Shown: positions 9,351 through 19,115 of the stretch, piece after piece | How the letters are laid out: each line of letters opens with the position of its first letter | How positions within the stretch are numbered: the first letter of the stretch is position 1 | Source of the DNA: BS150m-G50 sp964501185 [NCBI: uncultured Bacteroidia bacterium] | GTDB taxonomy: Bacteria; CAIWAD01; BS150m-G50 | Assembly (NCBI GenBank): GCA_964501185.1 | Contig: CAZCRT010000013.1 | Span: forward strand, 19,768-75,575 | Length of the DNA: 55,808 bases | Direction of reading: 5' to 3' | The notes under the pieces: generated by a model | Database searches by the model: none | Seen by the model: the letters and a program-made list of their open reading frames with translations, nothing else | Told to the model about the DNA's origin: nothing | Position numbers and translations under genes: made by a program

Positions 9351-10097
9351 CTACTGCTCTTCTGCTTCTCGTGCCTCGCGACGACGGGTAAGCAACGCTG
9401 ACACACCTATTGACAACTCATAGAGCAGTATCAATGGTACAGCCAGCACAACCTGTGTGATCACATCAGGTGGTGTGATGATGGAAGCGAGAACAAAAAC
9501 CGCTACATAGGCATGTTTTCGTATGCGGCGGAGTCCCTTCGGGCCGATCAGCCCCAGCATCGTCAGTAAAGCTATGACCAGAGGCAGTTCAAAGACCAGA
9601 CCAAAGGCGAGGATTATTCGTATCACATAATCCAGATAATGGGCGAATGACCAGGTGCTGTTGATCATTCCCGCACCGAAGGACAGAAAGAAACCGGTCG
9701 CGAATGGAAGCACGCGATACCCGAAATATGCCCCCAGATAAAAGGAGAATATCGTCAGCGCCAGTGCCATCAGGACGGTACGTTTCTCATTCTTGTATAA
9801 TCCGGGAGCTACAAACTTCCATGCCTCAAAGAGAAGAAATGGCATCGCAACTACCAGACCGGCTATGAAGGCGACTTTCAGTTGTGTGACAAATCCTTCC
9901 ATCGGTGCCAGGTATACCAGCTCGCCCTGCTCCACACCTTCAAAGGGAACCATGAGAAAAGAGATAAAAATGTGAGCGAAGAAAAATGCTCCCACTGTTG
10001 CTATCAGCAGCGCGATAATATCCCGCCACAGCATGCGTCGGAACACATCTACATGATCCCAGAAGGAGAGCTTCTCACTATTATCTGATTCAGGCAA
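9351..10097 (-). CDS. tatC: Twin-arginine translocase subunit TatC
   Basis: TatC is the receptor subunit that exports folded proteins carrying twin-arginine signals. The 248-aa product has six membrane segments and the conserved FWDHVDVFRRML N-terminus. The LLFEAWKFVAPGLYKNEKR loop contains the key FE pair, and FLASIITPPD-like sequence follows later. The start is TTG at 10097, because no ATG precedes the conserved N-terminus, and a GGAG site lies 8 bp upstream. It overlaps the purQ stop by 8 bp. No TatA or TatB gene is visible here, so the pore-forming subunit must be encoded elsewhere. Confidence 0.95.
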   Translation of the reverse strand: MPESDNSEKLSFWDHVDVFRRMLWRDIIALLIATVGAFFFAHIFISFLMVPFEGVEQGELVYLAPMEGFVTQLKVAFIAGLVVAMPFLLFEAWKFVAPGLYKNEKRTVLMALALTIFSFYLGAYFGYRVLPFATGFFLSFGAGMINSTWSFAHYLDYVIRIILAFGLVFELPLVIALLTMLGLIGPKGLRRIRKHAYVAVFVLASIITPPDVITQVVLAVPLILLYELSIGVSALLTRRREAREAEEQ

Positions 10098-10779
10098 TAA
10101 TACACTCCATCATGGATTTAAAAACCCCTGCTCCATCAGCACTTCCCAGTTCACTGTCAGCAGCCCGCTCCGGGTGAGGCATCATGCCCAGAATATTCTT
10201 CTGCCGGTTAAGGATTCCGGCAATGTTACCGACAGACCCGTTGGGATTACTTTCCCTGCTCACTGTACCTGTGGGATCGCAATAACGGAAAAGTATACGC
10301 TCCTCTTCCTCCAGCCCGGCAATAACAGTTTCGTCAGCGAAGTAGTTGCCTGTATGATGGGCAACAGGCATTTGCAAAGCTGTCTCCGGAACCAGAGCGG
10401 AACTGAATATTGTATCACAATTTTCGCATTTCAGATGAACATCATGGCAGATGAATTTCAAGTCGCGATTAGTCAGAAGCGCACCCGGTAGCAATCCACT
10501 TTCCAGAAGGATCTGAAACCCGTTACAGATGCCGATAATCGGTTTGCCCTGTCGTGCATCTTCCTGCAGAGACTTCATGACCGGTGCAGTAGCTGCAATT
10601 GATCCTGTACGCAGATAATCACCATATGAAAAGCCCCCGGGGATCACCAGCGCATCATATTCATGTGTATGTGTGTCACGATACCAGATATACTCCACAC
10701 TGTTACCCAGACTTTTCAATACATGGAATGTATCACGATCACAATTAGATCCGGGAAAGACCAGTATGCCAAATTGCAT
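10090..10779 (-). CDS. purQ: FGAM synthase glutaminase subunit PurQ
   Basis: PurQ is the class I glutamine amidotransferase that feeds ammonia to PurL for the fourth step of purine synthesis. The 229-aa product begins MQFGILVFPGSNCDRDT. It has the nucleophile motif GICNGFQILLESG and the catalytic MMPHPERA segment. The ATG at 10779 was chosen because it overlaps the purS TAA by one base (TAATG) and has a GGAGGG site. An upstream in-frame extension would add non-conserved residues. It works with PurS just upstream and PurL at 20295-22523, which is about 9.5 kb away. Confidence 0.96.
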   Translation of the reverse strand: MQFGILVFPGSNCDRDTFHVLKSLGNSVEYIWYRDTHTHEYDALVIPGGFSYGDYLRTGSIAATAPVMKSLQEDARQGKPIIGICNGFQILLESGLLPGALLTNRDLKFICHDVHLKCENCDTIFSSALVPETALQMPVAHHTGNYFADETVIAGLEEEERILFRYCDPTGTVSRESNPNGSVGNIAGILNRQKNILGMMPHPERAADSELGSADGAGVFKSMMECIIA

Positions 10780-11027
10780 TATCCCTCCACCACTTCGACG
10801 CGCCATGTTTCCATGACCGGATTTACCAGAAGTCTGTCGCACATCTTCTCAACCCGGCTGTTGATCTCTTCATCCGGCAGATCGGGGAATTCAAGCTCGA
10901 TATACTTGCCGACACGACATCCGGCTACTGCGTCAAAACCAAGCGCCTCCAGAGCGTGATGTATGGTCTTGCCCTGGGGATCGAGAATGTCGGGTTTCAA
11001 TGAAACATAAAGTCTTGCGATTTTCAT
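10779..11027 (-). CDS. purS: FGAM synthase subunit PurS
   Basis: PurS is the small bridging subunit of the three-part FGAM synthase (PurS, PurQ, PurL). The 82-aa product fits the family in length and pattern: ARLYVSLKPDILDPQGKTIHH at the N-terminus, ALGFDAVAGCRVGKYIEL in the middle, and a short second half-domain ending MCDRLLVNP. Its presence agrees with the short PurL found here, since large PurL enzymes do not need it. It starts at ATG 11027, 45 bp after pssA, and overlaps purQ by one base. Confidence 0.95.
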   Translation of the reverse strand: MKIARLYVSLKPDILDPQGKTIHHALEALGFDAVAGCRVGKYIELEFPDLPDEEINSRVEKMCDRLLVNPVMETWRVEVVEG

Positions 11028-11072
11028 CAGTAGGGGCTCTCCATCTTTATGCTGCTGTTTCCATTTATGAAC

Positions 11073-11840
11073 TCAGAACAGGGTATCATTCAGAACTTCC
11101 TTTTCCTGATCCTTTTCACTTCTCTCCTCCCGCAGTCTACGGGCAACTCCCACAATGATGTAGATAACAGTTATGGGAAAAAGCGCCAGTGACCTGAAGA
11201 GGATTAGAGCGACGATAACAACCAGCAGGGAAACCAGCTTTGCCAGATTCTGTTTTGTATCACGAAATGAGAACCGTGGCATTGTCTGATACCTGATTCT
11301 CGATACCATCAGCAGGGAAACGATAAGTACCAGTGGTATCATCATCGTTGTCAATTCCATACGGTCCCAGATCCTGTAGTTAAACAGTACAAAGGAAGTG
11401 ATCGTCACAGCGGCTACAGGAATTGGCAATCCGGAGAACTCATCCTGGTGTTCCCCTTCGGCCTTGGCCAGATTGAAACGGGCGAGGCGCAATGCGCCAA
11501 AAATCAGAGGTGTCACAGTAATTGCCAGCGCCGACAGGGTACCAACACTGACACCCTGTTCCAGTCCGGCAAAACAGGTAGAATAGATCAGATAAGCAGG
11601 TGCTACACCGAAGGAGACAATATCCGCAAGCGAATCCAGTTCACGGCCATATTCTCCGCTACTGTTCACAAAACGAGCGACCTTACCATCCAGCGCATCT
11701 ATGACTGACGCAATGATAATCAACACAGCCGCCAGCTGATAGTTGCCATAGTTAGCTGCAACAACAACTGAGCTGAAACCAAGCATGAGGTTGGTTATTG
11801 TCAGAAATCCCGGGGCATATGTGCGCACGTTTCTCTTCAT
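11073..11840 (-). CDS. pssA: CDP-diacylglycerol--serine O-phosphatidyltransferase
   Basis: PssA joins serine to CDP-diacylglycerol to make phosphatidylserine, precursor of phosphatidylethanolamine. The 255-aa membrane protein contains the complete CDP-alcohol transferase motif around residues 58-80: DALDGKVARF, then GRELDSLAD, that is DG-x2-AR-x8-G-x3-D-x3-D. About six to eight hydrophobic segments follow the type II pattern. The start chosen is ATG 11840, which has GGAGA six bases upstream. A GTG 14 codons earlier has no ribosome site. The gene lies between purC and purS. The 165-bp gap ahead of it shows no gene. Confidence 0.93.
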   Translation of the reverse strand: MKRNVRTYAPGFLTITNLMLGFSSVVVAANYGNYQLAAVLIIIASVIDALDGKVARFVNSSGEYGRELDSLADIVSFGVAPAYLIYSTCFAGLEQGVSVGTLSALAITVTPLIFGALRLARFNLAKAEGEHQDEFSGLPIPVAAVTITSFVLFNYRIWDRMELTTMMIPLVLIVSLLMVSRIRYQTMPRFSFRDTKQNLAKLVSLLVVIVALILFRSLALFPITVIYIIVGVARRLREERSEKDQEKEVLNDTLF

Positions 11841-12005
11841 ACAATTTCTCCAATTATGGATTCGCCGCAGAAATACAATCACCCGGCTTCACCATAACTT
11901 TCAAGAGGGCCTGATGAACAGGTCGACAGGAATCACGCCACAACCAGCATACTTCAGTATCAACTTGAGTCTGGCATCTCAGGTGCAGCGCCTCTCTTAT
12001 AGTGA

Positions 12006-12710
12006 TTACTTCAGAATTCGCTCAGCGAGTTCCTGATAGGATTCAGCGACCCCACCCATTTCGTAACGGAACCTGTCGCCACCATATTTCTTGCCTGTTT
12101 TCACATCCCGCAGGCGCATCACATCCGGCGAGATTTCATCAGCCAGCTTGATCTGACCATCCAGCTTGCCGAATTCCATTTTGATATCAACCAGCACAAT
12201 CCCGCGACGTTGGAAGAAAGAGCGCAGAATTGCGTTCACCTTGGATGCGAGACGATTTATCGCATGCATCTCATCAGGGGTTGTCAGTCCGAAGGCAAAG
12301 CAGTGATAATCATTGACCAGAGGATCGGATAACGAATCATCTTTCAGGAAATGCTCAATAACCGGGTAATCAAGTTGATGTCCATCTTCGAGATTGTAGC
12401 GACGACACATCGCTCCAGCAGCCAGGTTACGCACAGCGACTTCAATGGGGATCATTTCCATCCGCTTCACAATCATCGAGTTCTTCTTCAGCTTCTTCTG
12501 AAAATGAGTGGGGATATGGTAGTTCTCCAGATATTCGAACATAAACACAGAGAAACCATTATTGATGCTCCCTTTGCCCTTGAATTTGGTCTTCCTTTTC
12601 CCATGCTCAATTACCAGATCGTCCTTAAACTCCTGGACAAGCAGTTGTTCATCTTTTGTTGCATAAAGCTTCTTAGCTTTACCTTCGTAGAGAAGTTCTT
12701 TTTTCTCCAA
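12006..12710 (-). CDS. purC: SAICAR synthase
   Basis: PurC condenses CAIR with aspartate in the seventh (bacterial eighth) step of purine synthesis. The 234-aa product shows ELLYEGKAKKLYA at the N-terminus, FKGKGSINN near residue 43, PIEVAVRNLAAG near 91, VLVDIKMEFGK near 174 and LADEISPD near 190. It starts with TTG at 12710, just 13 bp before the htrA stop, with a clear GGAGG site five bases ahead. That spacing supports the non-ATG start. It is followed by pssA after a 165-bp gap. Confidence 0.95.
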   Translation of the reverse strand: MEKKELLYEGKAKKLYATKDEQLLVQEFKDDLVIEHGKRKTKFKGKGSINNGFSVFMFEYLENYHIPTHFQKKLKKNSMIVKRMEMIPIEVAVRNLAAGAMCRRYNLEDGHQLDYPVIEHFLKDDSLSDPLVNDYHCFAFGLTTPDEMHAINRLASKVNAILRSFFQRRGIVLVDIKMEFGKLDGQIKLADEISPDVMRLRDVKTGKKYGGDRFRYEMGGVAESYQELAERILK

Positions 12711-12722
12711 AGTATCCTCCAG

Positions 12723-13901
12723 TCAATTCCTTTTTTTCAATGTTACTCGATGCTGATGGATTTTGCGGTCTCGAAATATCACAAATTCCATTTCGTCACC
12801 AACCTGCAGGTCTTCACTCAGCAGGAGCTCTTCAATATCACGGCTGTTTTGTATCACGGCATCATTGATGCCGATTATTATATCAGAGACCTCCAGGCCG
12901 GCTTCTTCGCCCGGTGAGTGGGGGTCAATCTCGGTAATTATAGCGCCATTCTCACCCTCAAAACCGAGGGACATGGCAATCAGTCGATTCATATCCTGAA
13001 CATAAATTCCGGTCCAGTAGTCGCGTTGTACTTCTCCAAACTCACGGAGATCGCTGACAACCTTACTCAGGCGATTTGAAGGGATTGCAAAACCAATACC
13101 CACTGAACCACCGCTCTCGCTGTAGATCATGGTGTTCATGCCGATCAACTCCCCCAGTGCGTTCACCAGTGGGCCACCACTGTTGCCCGGGTTAATTGAG
13201 GCATCAGTCTGAATCATATCCTTGTAAACCCGCTGATTGCGTTGCCTGCCAAAATCGCGCTCAACGGCACTGACCACACCGACAGTAACCGCCGGTTTAT
13301 CGTTGACAGCGAACAACCCATATGGATTGCCGAGAGCGATAACCCACTCTCCAATAAGCAAATAGTCGGAATCCCCGAAATGGACATAGGGATGGTTCTC
13401 AACATCAATCTTCAGCAGGGCCACATCGGCGGCATAGTCAGCGCCAATCAGCTCCGCTTCGTATTCCCGGGAATCAGGCAACGTTACTACAACCTGAGTC
13501 GCATCATGTATTACATGTTCATTTGTAATCAGGAAGCCATCGGCACTGATTATGAATCCCGAACCGAGGTTTTCGATCGGTTTCTCAATTATGCGATCTG
13601 GAAAGAAGTTCCTGAAAAAGGGATCGCGGCTGAATGGTGAACGTGATACATAACGCTTCACCTGTATCACATTTATCCCTACAACTGCCCCTGACACCTG
13701 CCTGACAGCATTGGTGATGCTATTTCCCCGTTGGAGGTGCAGTTCTTCTGACAACTCAGCTGAAACTGCCGGGGAGGTGATTACGCTGTCCTGTAAAAAT
13801 ACTTCAGGATTACTCTCAGGTTCAAAGAACCTGTTGAACATCCCCAGTAACGATAAACCCAGAATAGCGCCGATAATCACCGGCAGAACTGTCCGTCTCA
13901 T
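12723..13901 (-). CDS. htrA: HtrA/Deg-family periplasmic serine protease
   Basis: This is an envelope quality-control protease of 392 aa with an N-terminal membrane anchor (residues 5-22). The trypsin-like S1C domain has all three catalytic residues: H129 in ITNEHVIHDA, D159 in AADVALLKID and S241 in NPGNSGGPLVN. A single PDZ domain follows (about 290-385, with GLEVSDIIIGIND). One PDZ domain points to a DegS/HhoA-like layout rather than the two-PDZ DegP. Two copies of the window-wide 8-mer face each other within it at 13643-13670. It starts at ATG 13901, just after tal, with an AAGGA site. Confidence 0.93.
   Translation of the reverse strand: MRRTVLPVIIGAILGLSLLGMFNRFFEPESNPEVFLQDSVITSPAVSAELSEELHLQRGNSITNAVRQVSGAVVGINVIQVKRYVSRSPFSRDPFFRNFFPDRIIEKPIENLGSGFIISADGFLITNEHVIHDATQVVVTLPDSREYEAELIGADYAADVALLKIDVENHPYVHFGDSDYLLIGEWVIALGNPYGLFAVNDKPAVTVGVVSAVERDFGRQRNQRVYKDMIQTDASINPGNSGGPLVNALGELIGMNTMIYSESGGSVGIGFAIPSNRLSKVVSDLREFGEVQRDYWTGIYVQDMNRLIAMSLGFEGENGAIITEIDPHSPGEEAGLEVSDIIIGINDAVIQNSRDIEELLLSEDLQVGDEMEFVIFRDRKIHQHRVTLKKRN
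13643..13670. repeat. Inverted pair of the 8-mer, GTGATACA-N12-TGTATCAC
   Basis: Two exact copies of the dispersed 8-mer lie head to head within htrA, separated by 12 bp, making a perfect 8-bp inverted repeat. It codes for the variable linker between the anchor and the protease domain (VIQ on one side, VSR on the other). It could form a hairpin in the transcript but is not followed by a T-run, so it is not an intrinsic terminator. Confidence 0.85.
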
Positions 13902-13912
13902 GGCATCCTTAC

Positions 13913-14557
13913 TTAGCGTGGAACCTTCTCCCAGTCCTTCAGAAATTGCTCTATCCCTTTATCGGTCAATGGATGCTTTGCCAGTTGCTGAATAACCTTG
14001 AATGGAATAGTCGCAATATCAGCCCCGATCTGGGCAGCTTCAATGACATGTATTGGATTACGTATCGAAGCAACTATGACTTCTGTTTCTATAGCATAGT
14101 TGGAGTAGACCGCCATGATCTCTTCAACCAGCTCAATACCGGGATAACTTATATCGTCAAGCCTGCCGACAAAGGGGCTGATGAAGGTAGCACCTGCATG
14201 GGCGGCCAGTAAAGCCTGTGCAGAGGTAAATACCAGAGTGATATTCGTCTTGATCCCCTCGCCTGAGAGAATTTTAACAGCTTTCAACCCCTCAACAGTC
14301 ATCGGGATTTTGACTGTGATATTGCTGTGCAGTTTGGCCAGCTCGCGGCCTTCTGTCACCATTCCTTCGCTGTCCAACGAAACCACTTCAGCGTTGATAG
14401 GGCCGTCAACAAGTTCGCATATCTCCTTGAATAACCCGATCGGTTCACGGTTTTCACGCGCGATCAAAGTCGGGTTAGTGGTTACACCATCGAGAATGCC
14501 AATCGCCGCAGCCTCCTTGATCTCGTCAATGTTTGCGGTATCGATGAAGAATTTCAC
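13913..14557 (-). CDS. tal: Transaldolase, short FSA/TalC type
   Basis: The enzyme transfers dihydroxyacetone units in the non-oxidative pentose phosphate pathway, or cleaves fructose 6-phosphate. The 214-aa length is that of the compact FSA/TalC (transaldolase 3B) group. It begins [15 protein letters not shown], keeps DGVTTNPTL (23-31), and has the Schiff-base lysine K83 in [28 protein letters not shown] and [11 protein letters not shown] follow. The start is GTG at 14557 with a near-perfect AAGGAGGT site. Sequence alone does not separate transaldolase from fructose-6-phosphate aldolase activity. Confidence 0.93.
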   Translation of the reverse strand: MKFFIDTANIDEIKEAAAIGILDGVTTNPTLIARENREPIGLFKEICELVDGPINAEVVSLDSEGMVTEGRELAKLHSNITVKIPMTVEGLKAVKILSGEGIKTNITLVFTSAQALLAAHAGATFISPFVGRLDDISYPGIELVEEIMAVYSNYAIETEVIVASIRNPIHVIEAAQIGADIATIPFKVIQQLAKHPLTDKGIEQFLKDWEKVPR

Positions 14558-14590
14558 CTGTACCTCCTTAATTAGTGTTTGTAATCTATT

Positions 14591-15370
14591 TCACTCATTT
14601 TCGTTTCTATACACTTCCCCGATAATAAAATCAGGGTACTCCACACCTGTCAGGTAAAGCCCCTGAGGTGGTGCCTGTTTTGGCAGTAACTGCCTGTCAC
14701 CTGTCTTCAATGCTTCCTCGATAACTTCCGGCTGAACTTCCTGCCGGCAGGCAGCCAGCATCACTCCCACCATGGTTCGTACCATGTGATGCAGAAACCG
14801 GTTGGCAGTTACATGATACAGTAACCATCCATCCTGCTGCTGCCAGTAGCTGGTTTCCACACTGCAGAGCGCTGACTTTGGCAGTGAACGCGTTTTACAG
14901 AAAGCAGTGAAGTCGTGTACACCTTTAAAAAGAACGGCAAGTTGCTGCAGTTGGTCAATATCCGGCTCCCTGTCAACAAACCAGGCATGATCCCGGGTAA
15001 ACGCTGAACTTCTCAATGACACCAGATAGCGATAGGAACGGCTCAGGGCGCTGAAACGAGCGCTGAAATCAGGTGCGACGGGCCGTTGACCGAGCAGGTG
15101 AATGTCACCGGGAAGCTGTGCAGACAATACCGGCAACAATCTGTTCTCCGGAATCACCTGCTCACAGGTGAAAGAAGCCGGCATGTGCAAAGCGTGGACT
15201 CCACGGTCTGTGCGCCCGGCGCCTGTCAACACTACGCTCTCACCATACAGGTGACGCAGATGTTCCAGTAACACACCCTGTACCGTTCGCTGATCTGCCT
15301 GCTGTTGCCAGCCGTAAAACCCGGTACCGTCAAATTCAATATCCAGCAGAATATTACTGCTATCACTCAT
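14591..15370 (-). CDS. truA: tRNA pseudouridine(38-40) synthase
   Basis: TruA converts uridines 38-40 of the anticodon arm to pseudouridine. The 259-aa product begins with the IEFDGTGFYGWQ strand, has catalytic D55 in TGAGRTDRGVHA, and later RYLVSL and RFLHHMVRTMVG, all diagnostic. The ATG at 15370 overlaps the ecfT TGA as ATGA. A start four codons upstream is possible but less compact. It is the second gene after the promoter at 16128-16156. Confidence 0.95.
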   Translation of the reverse strand: MSDSSNILLDIEFDGTGFYGWQQQADQRTVQGVLLEHLRHLYGESVVLTGAGRTDRGVHALHMPASFTCEQVIPENRLLPVLSAQLPGDIHLLGQRPVAPDFSARFSALSRSYRYLVSLRSSAFTRDHAWFVDREPDIDQLQQLAVLFKGVHDFTAFCKTRSLPKSALCSVETSYWQQQDGWLLYHVTANRFLHHMVRTMVGVMLAACRQEVQPEVIEEALKTGDRQLLPKQAPPQGLYLTGVEYPDFIIGEVYRNENE

Positions 15371-16104
15371 AGCAGTACCCAACTGCAGACCAGAGTGGCA
15401 AGTATAGTTAAAGACCAGTCACGTGGTTGCATGCAATATTCCCTGTACATCGTGCGCCTGCCACCGGGATCGAAATGTCTTGTCGCCAGTACTGTTACCA
15501 GCGCATCTGCTCTTCTGAACAATGAGTTCAGCAGAGGTACCATGAAAGCGAGGTAAACTCGAATCCTCTTTGCCAGAGCACCTTTGAACTCCATGCCGCG
15601 TGCCAGGACACTCATTCGCATGCGCTGCACATCACGCCGGAGTAGCGGCAGAAAATGGTACGCGAATAAAACCGTCCAGAGCAATCGCTGCCACAATCTT
15701 CCGACAACTCCACGGCCTGTGGTCGCGCTGATGAGCCCCATAATGAGTTCCTCAGCCCGCAGCCAGTGTGCCAGATACAGCATCAATGCTATAATGTTTA
15801 TCAGACGCAGGGTGTAAAAAGCAGCCCTCTGGATAGCCGGCAACCATTCGTGCCAGTCCAGGACGCTGTGAGGATACCCGGAAAAGAACAGAATGAAGAT
15901 GAAATTGAGGAGGTAGAACCAATAAAAGCCACGCAATCGCTGCCAGCTGTTGCCCGGATCAGGTAGTGAAAACCTGATAGCGATTGCAACCAGAACCGAA
16001 AACAACAGCAGTACTGACCAGCTGGTGATTGCCAGCAGAATTGTCAGCAACATCAGGCCGGTCCAGGCAAGAGCTCGCTGATCGAAGCGCCGAATAAACC
16101 TCAC
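15367..16104 (-). CDS. ecfT: ECF-transporter transmembrane subunit EcfT (CbiQ family)
   Basis: EcfT couples vitamin-binding S proteins to two ATPases in energy-coupling-factor importers. The 245-aa protein has hydrophobic segments over residues 12-130 and a C-terminal cytoplasmic part. That part contains the two Ala-Arg-Gly-like coupling helices, RMSVLARGMEFKG and DALVTVLATRHFDPGG, which contact the ATPases. The start is GTG at 16104 with AAAGGTGG upstream, 24 bp after a good promoter -10 box. Neither the ATPases nor an S component is in the window, so its substrate cannot be read from context. Confidence 0.8.
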   Translation of the reverse strand: MRFIRRFDQRALAWTGLMLLTILLAITSWSVLLLFSVLVAIAIRFSLPDPGNSWQRLRGFYWFYLLNFIFILFFSGYPHSVLDWHEWLPAIQRAAFYTLRLINIIALMLYLAHWLRAEELIMGLISATTGRGVVGRLWQRLLWTVLFAYHFLPLLRRDVQRMRMSVLARGMEFKGALAKRIRVYLAFMVPLLNSLFRRADALVTVLATRHFDPGGRRTMYREYCMQPRDWSLTILATLVCSWVLL

Positions 16105-16127
16105 AAATCCACCTTTGATAACTAATT

Positions 16128-16156
16128 AAGATAGGTTATTGGAGGGCAAAAGTCAA
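16128..16156 (-). promoter_or_regulatory. Sigma-70-like promoter for ecfT-truA-tal-htrA
   Basis: Read on the minus strand, TTGACT (16156-16151) and TATCTT (16133-16128) are separated by exactly 17 bp. The predicted transcript start near 16121 leaves a short leader of about 17 nt before the ecfT GTG. It lies in the 185-bp gap between uvrA and ecfT. Confidence 0.6.
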
Positions 16157-16232
16157 ATCGTGCAAGTAGGATGAAATACAGGGGGTTAGCCTTCGACTGA
16201 ATAACATTGTAAAGAAGTGTAAGATTTAATCG

Positions 16233-16253
16233 CTTGTCGTTGAAGACGACAAG
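16233..16253 (-). other. Hairpin after uvrA
   Basis: A 7-bp perfect stem (CTTGTCG/CGACAAG) with a 7-nt loop lies about 40 bp beyond the uvrA stop. The minus-strand sequence after it is only AT-rich, without a true T-run, so it is at best a weak terminator or an RNA-end stabiliser. Confidence 0.35.
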
Positions 16254-16289
16254 GATTTACCTCAGCTTTTCATAAGAGAGAAATCCCGT

Positions 16290-19115
16290 CTATTCGTATT
16301 CCAGCATCTCCCGCAGATACCCTCCTGTGAAAGAACGCTTCGAACGGGCGACTTTTTCCGGTGTCCCGGTAGCGATTATTTTACCACCACCATCGCCACC
16401 CTCCGGTCCCAGATCGATGATATGGTCCGCAGTTTTTATCACATCCAGGTTATGCTCGATGACGACAACTGTGTTGCCTCTTTCTACCAGCCGATTGAGT
16501 ACATCCAGCAGCTGTCTGATATCGGCAAAATGCAGACCGGTGGTCGGCTCATCCAGAATATAGAAAGTGCGCCCGGTAGCAGTACGGGCAAGCTCTGTAG
16601 CCAGCTTTACCCTCTGTGCTTCCCCCCCGGAAAGGGTGGTGGCCTGCTGTCCGAGATGTATGTAACCGAGACCGACATCATGAAGTGTCTGCAGGCGGGA
16701 GGCAACCCGCGGAATAGCCGCAAAGAACTGCAGAGCCTCCTCTACGGTCATTTCCAGGATATCAGCGATAGACTTACCCTTGTAGCGCACCTCCAGTGTC
16801 TCACGGTTGTAACGCCGCCCGTTACATATCTCACAGGTTACATAAACATCAGGCAGAAAATGCATTTCGATTTTCCGGATGCCATCCCCCTCGCAGGCCT
16901 CGCAGCGCCCCCCCTTGACATTGAAACTGAAGCGTCCAGGTTTGTAACCCCGCATCTTTGCTTCAGGAAGCATCGTGAACAGTTCCCGGATGTATGTGAA
17001 CATCCCTGTATAAGTAGCCGGGTTGGAACGGGGAGTACGGCCGATAGGGGACTGATCGATATCAATCACCTTATCCAGATGCTCCAGCCCTGTGATTGCC
17101 GTGTAAGGCAGAACCGGGCGATGAGCTTTCTGCAGTCGGTTGGCAAGCAGTGGATACAGGGTTTCGTTGACCAGCGTAGACTTGCCGGAACCTGAGACAC
17201 CTGTGATACAGATAAATTTACCCAGGGGGAATTCAGCATTCACCCTGCGCAGGTTATTACCGCTGGCTCCTCTTAACTTAAGCCTGGTGCCATTGCCATC
17301 GCGCCTTTTCTCAGGCAGAGAGATTTTCTCCCGCCCTGAGAGAAACGCGCCGGTGACTGAATCCCGCGAACGGAGAATCTGTTTTGGCGTCCCGGCAGCT
17401 ACAACCAGTCCGCCATGTTCACCCGCACCGGGGCCCAGATCGACAACATAATCAGCAGCTTCAATTGTATCACGATCGTGTTCCACAACCAGGACAGTGT
17501 TGCCCAGATCGCGCAGCTTCTTCAAGGTATTCAGCAGGCGATTATTATCACGCTGATGCAAACCTATACTTGGCTCATCAAGGATGTAGAGTACACCGAC
17601 CAGTTGTGATCCAATCTGGGTGGCCAATCTGATACGCTGCGCTTCCCCGCCGGAAAGCGTTGACGCAGTTCGGGACAGATTGAGATATCCAACCCCGACA
17701 TCCGACAGAAACCGCAGCCGTGAGTGAACCTCTTTGAGTACCTGATAGGATATTTTGGTTTCGGTTTTTGTCAATTTGAGGTTGTCGAAGAACTCACAGG
17801 CGGCCGTCACCGTAAGTCCGGTTGCCTCCTGAATAGCCATACCACCGACCTTAACCGCTCTGGCCTGAGAATTTAACCGGGTACCACCACAGGTCGGGCA
17901 GGAACCGCGACTCATGTATTTTTCTATCCAGCGTCTGATACCTTCACTCTGGGTTTGCCGGAAGCGCCGTTCCATATTCGGGATCACGCCCTCCCAGCTG
18001 GTAGTGCCCTGAAAGCTGCCCACGCCGGTAGTGCGTTTGATATTGTAGTTGAACGTAGCCTTGCCCGAGCCATACAATATCAGCCTGCGGTGCTTCTCAG
18101 GCAGCTCTCCGAAAGGACAATCGAGTTCTATTCCAAAATGAGCAGCGGCATCTATCAGCAATTTGCGGGTCATACTCCCTGCGGCCAGACGCCATGGTTC
18201 GATCGCACCATCCAGCAGAGATAGTTCCGGTAACGGAATAATCAACCCGGGATCGATTTCCATTTTCGTGCCAAGGCCGGAGCAATCACTGCAGGCACCA
18301 TAAGGTGAGTTAAAACTGAACAACCGGGGGGTCAGCTCTTCATAACTGATGCCACACTTGCGGCAGGTCAGTTGTTCACTGTAGACCTGCTCACTGCCGT
18401 CAATATCAATACGCAGGAGTCCTGAACCCAGCTTCAGAGCGGTTTCCACTGAATCAGTCAACCGGGAGCGGACACCCGCTTTGACCTTAAGACGATCGAC
18501 TACAACTTCAATGTCATGCTTGACCTGCTTGCGCAACGGGGGGACAGCATCAATGGGGTAGACTTCACCGTCTACACGCACCCGCACATATCCATCCTTC
18601 TGCACCTGCTGCAGGAGGTCAACAAATTCCCCCTTGCGCCCCCGGACAATCGGCGCCATCAGGATGACACGGCTGTCCTGGCTGCTTTCCAGTACCTGGT
18701 TAACTATCTCCTCTGGAGACTGCCGGGTGATCGGTTCCCCGCAGGCAGCACAGAATGGATGTCCGATGTTGGCATAGAGCAACCGCAGGTAATCATAGAT
18801 CTCTGTGACAGTTGCCACCGTGCTGCGAGGATTACGGGCACTGTTGCGCTGTTCAATAGAGATGGCCGGAGAGAGTCCTGTGATCAACTCCACATCCGGT
18901 TTTTCCATCAGACCGAGAAACTGACGGGCGTAAGCGGACAGTGATTCAACATAGCGACGCTGCCCTTCGGCATATATTGTATCGAAAGCCAGTGACGACT
19001 TGCCTGACCCTGAAAGCCCGGTGATCACTACAAGTTTTTCACGCGGTATTGTGATATCGATATTCTTCAGGTTGTGCTCGCGGGCACCCTTGACAACTAT
19101 GCTGTTTTTATTCAT
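16290..19115 (-). CDS. uvrA: Excinuclease ABC subunit A
   Basis: UvrA is the damage-recognition ATPase of nucleotide excision repair. The 941-aa length is normal. It has two ABC modules: Walker [15 protein letters not shown] near residue 31 and [17 protein letters not shown] near 630, each with an LSGGEAQR signature. It has two zinc modules of CxxC...CxxC type (CRKCG...CSDC near 250 and CEACEGDG...CEICNG near 730). It starts at ATG 19115, overlapping hemW by 8 bp. uvrC lies in the same gene run, three genes upstream, while uvrB is absent from the window. Confidence 0.98.
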   Translation of the reverse strand: MNKNSIVVKGAREHNLKNIDITIPREKLVVITGLSGSGKSSLAFDTIYAEGQRRYVESLSAYARQFLGLMEKPDVELITGLSPAISIEQRNSARNPRSTVATVTEIYDYLRLLYANIGHPFCAACGEPITRQSPEEIVNQVLESSQDSRVILMAPIVRGRKGEFVDLLQQVQKDGYVRVRVDGEVYPIDAVPPLRKQVKHDIEVVVDRLKVKAGVRSRLTDSVETALKLGSGLLRIDIDGSEQVYSEQLTCRKCGISYEELTPRLFSFNSPYGACSDCSGLGTKMEIDPGLIIPLPELSLLDGAIEPWRLAAGSMTRKLLIDAAAHFGIELDCPFGELPEKHRRLILYGSGKATFNYNIKRTTGVGSFQGTTSWEGVIPNMERRFRQTQSEGIRRWIEKYMSRGSCPTCGGTRLNSQARAVKVGGMAIQEATGLTVTAACEFFDNLKLTKTETKISYQVLKEVHSRLRFLSDVGVGYLNLSRTASTLSGGEAQRIRLATQIGSQLVGVLYILDEPSIGLHQRDNNRLLNTLKKLRDLGNTVLVVEHDRDTIEAADYVVDLGPGAGEHGGLVVAAGTPKQILRSRDSVTGAFLSGREKISLPEKRRDGNGTRLKLRGASGNNLRRVNAEFPLGKFICITGVSGSGKSTLVNETLYPLLANRLQKAHRPVLPYTAITGLEHLDKVIDIDQSPIGRTPRSNPATYTGMFTYIRELFTMLPEAKMRGYKPGRFSFNVKGGRCEACEGDGIRKIEMHFLPDVYVTCEICNGRRYNRETLEVRYKGKSIADILEMTVEEALQFFAAIPRVASRLQTLHDVGLGYIHLGQQATTLSGGEAQRVKLATELARTATGRTFYILDEPTTGLHFADIRQLLDVLNRLVERGNTVVVIEHNLDVIKTADHIIDLGPEGGDGGGKIIATGTPEKVARSKRSFTGGYLREMLEYE

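Noticed and set aside
16422-17195. Plus-strand 257-codon open frame within uvrA
   Set aside because: It is antisense to conserved UvrA sequence, has no family features and no ribosome site.
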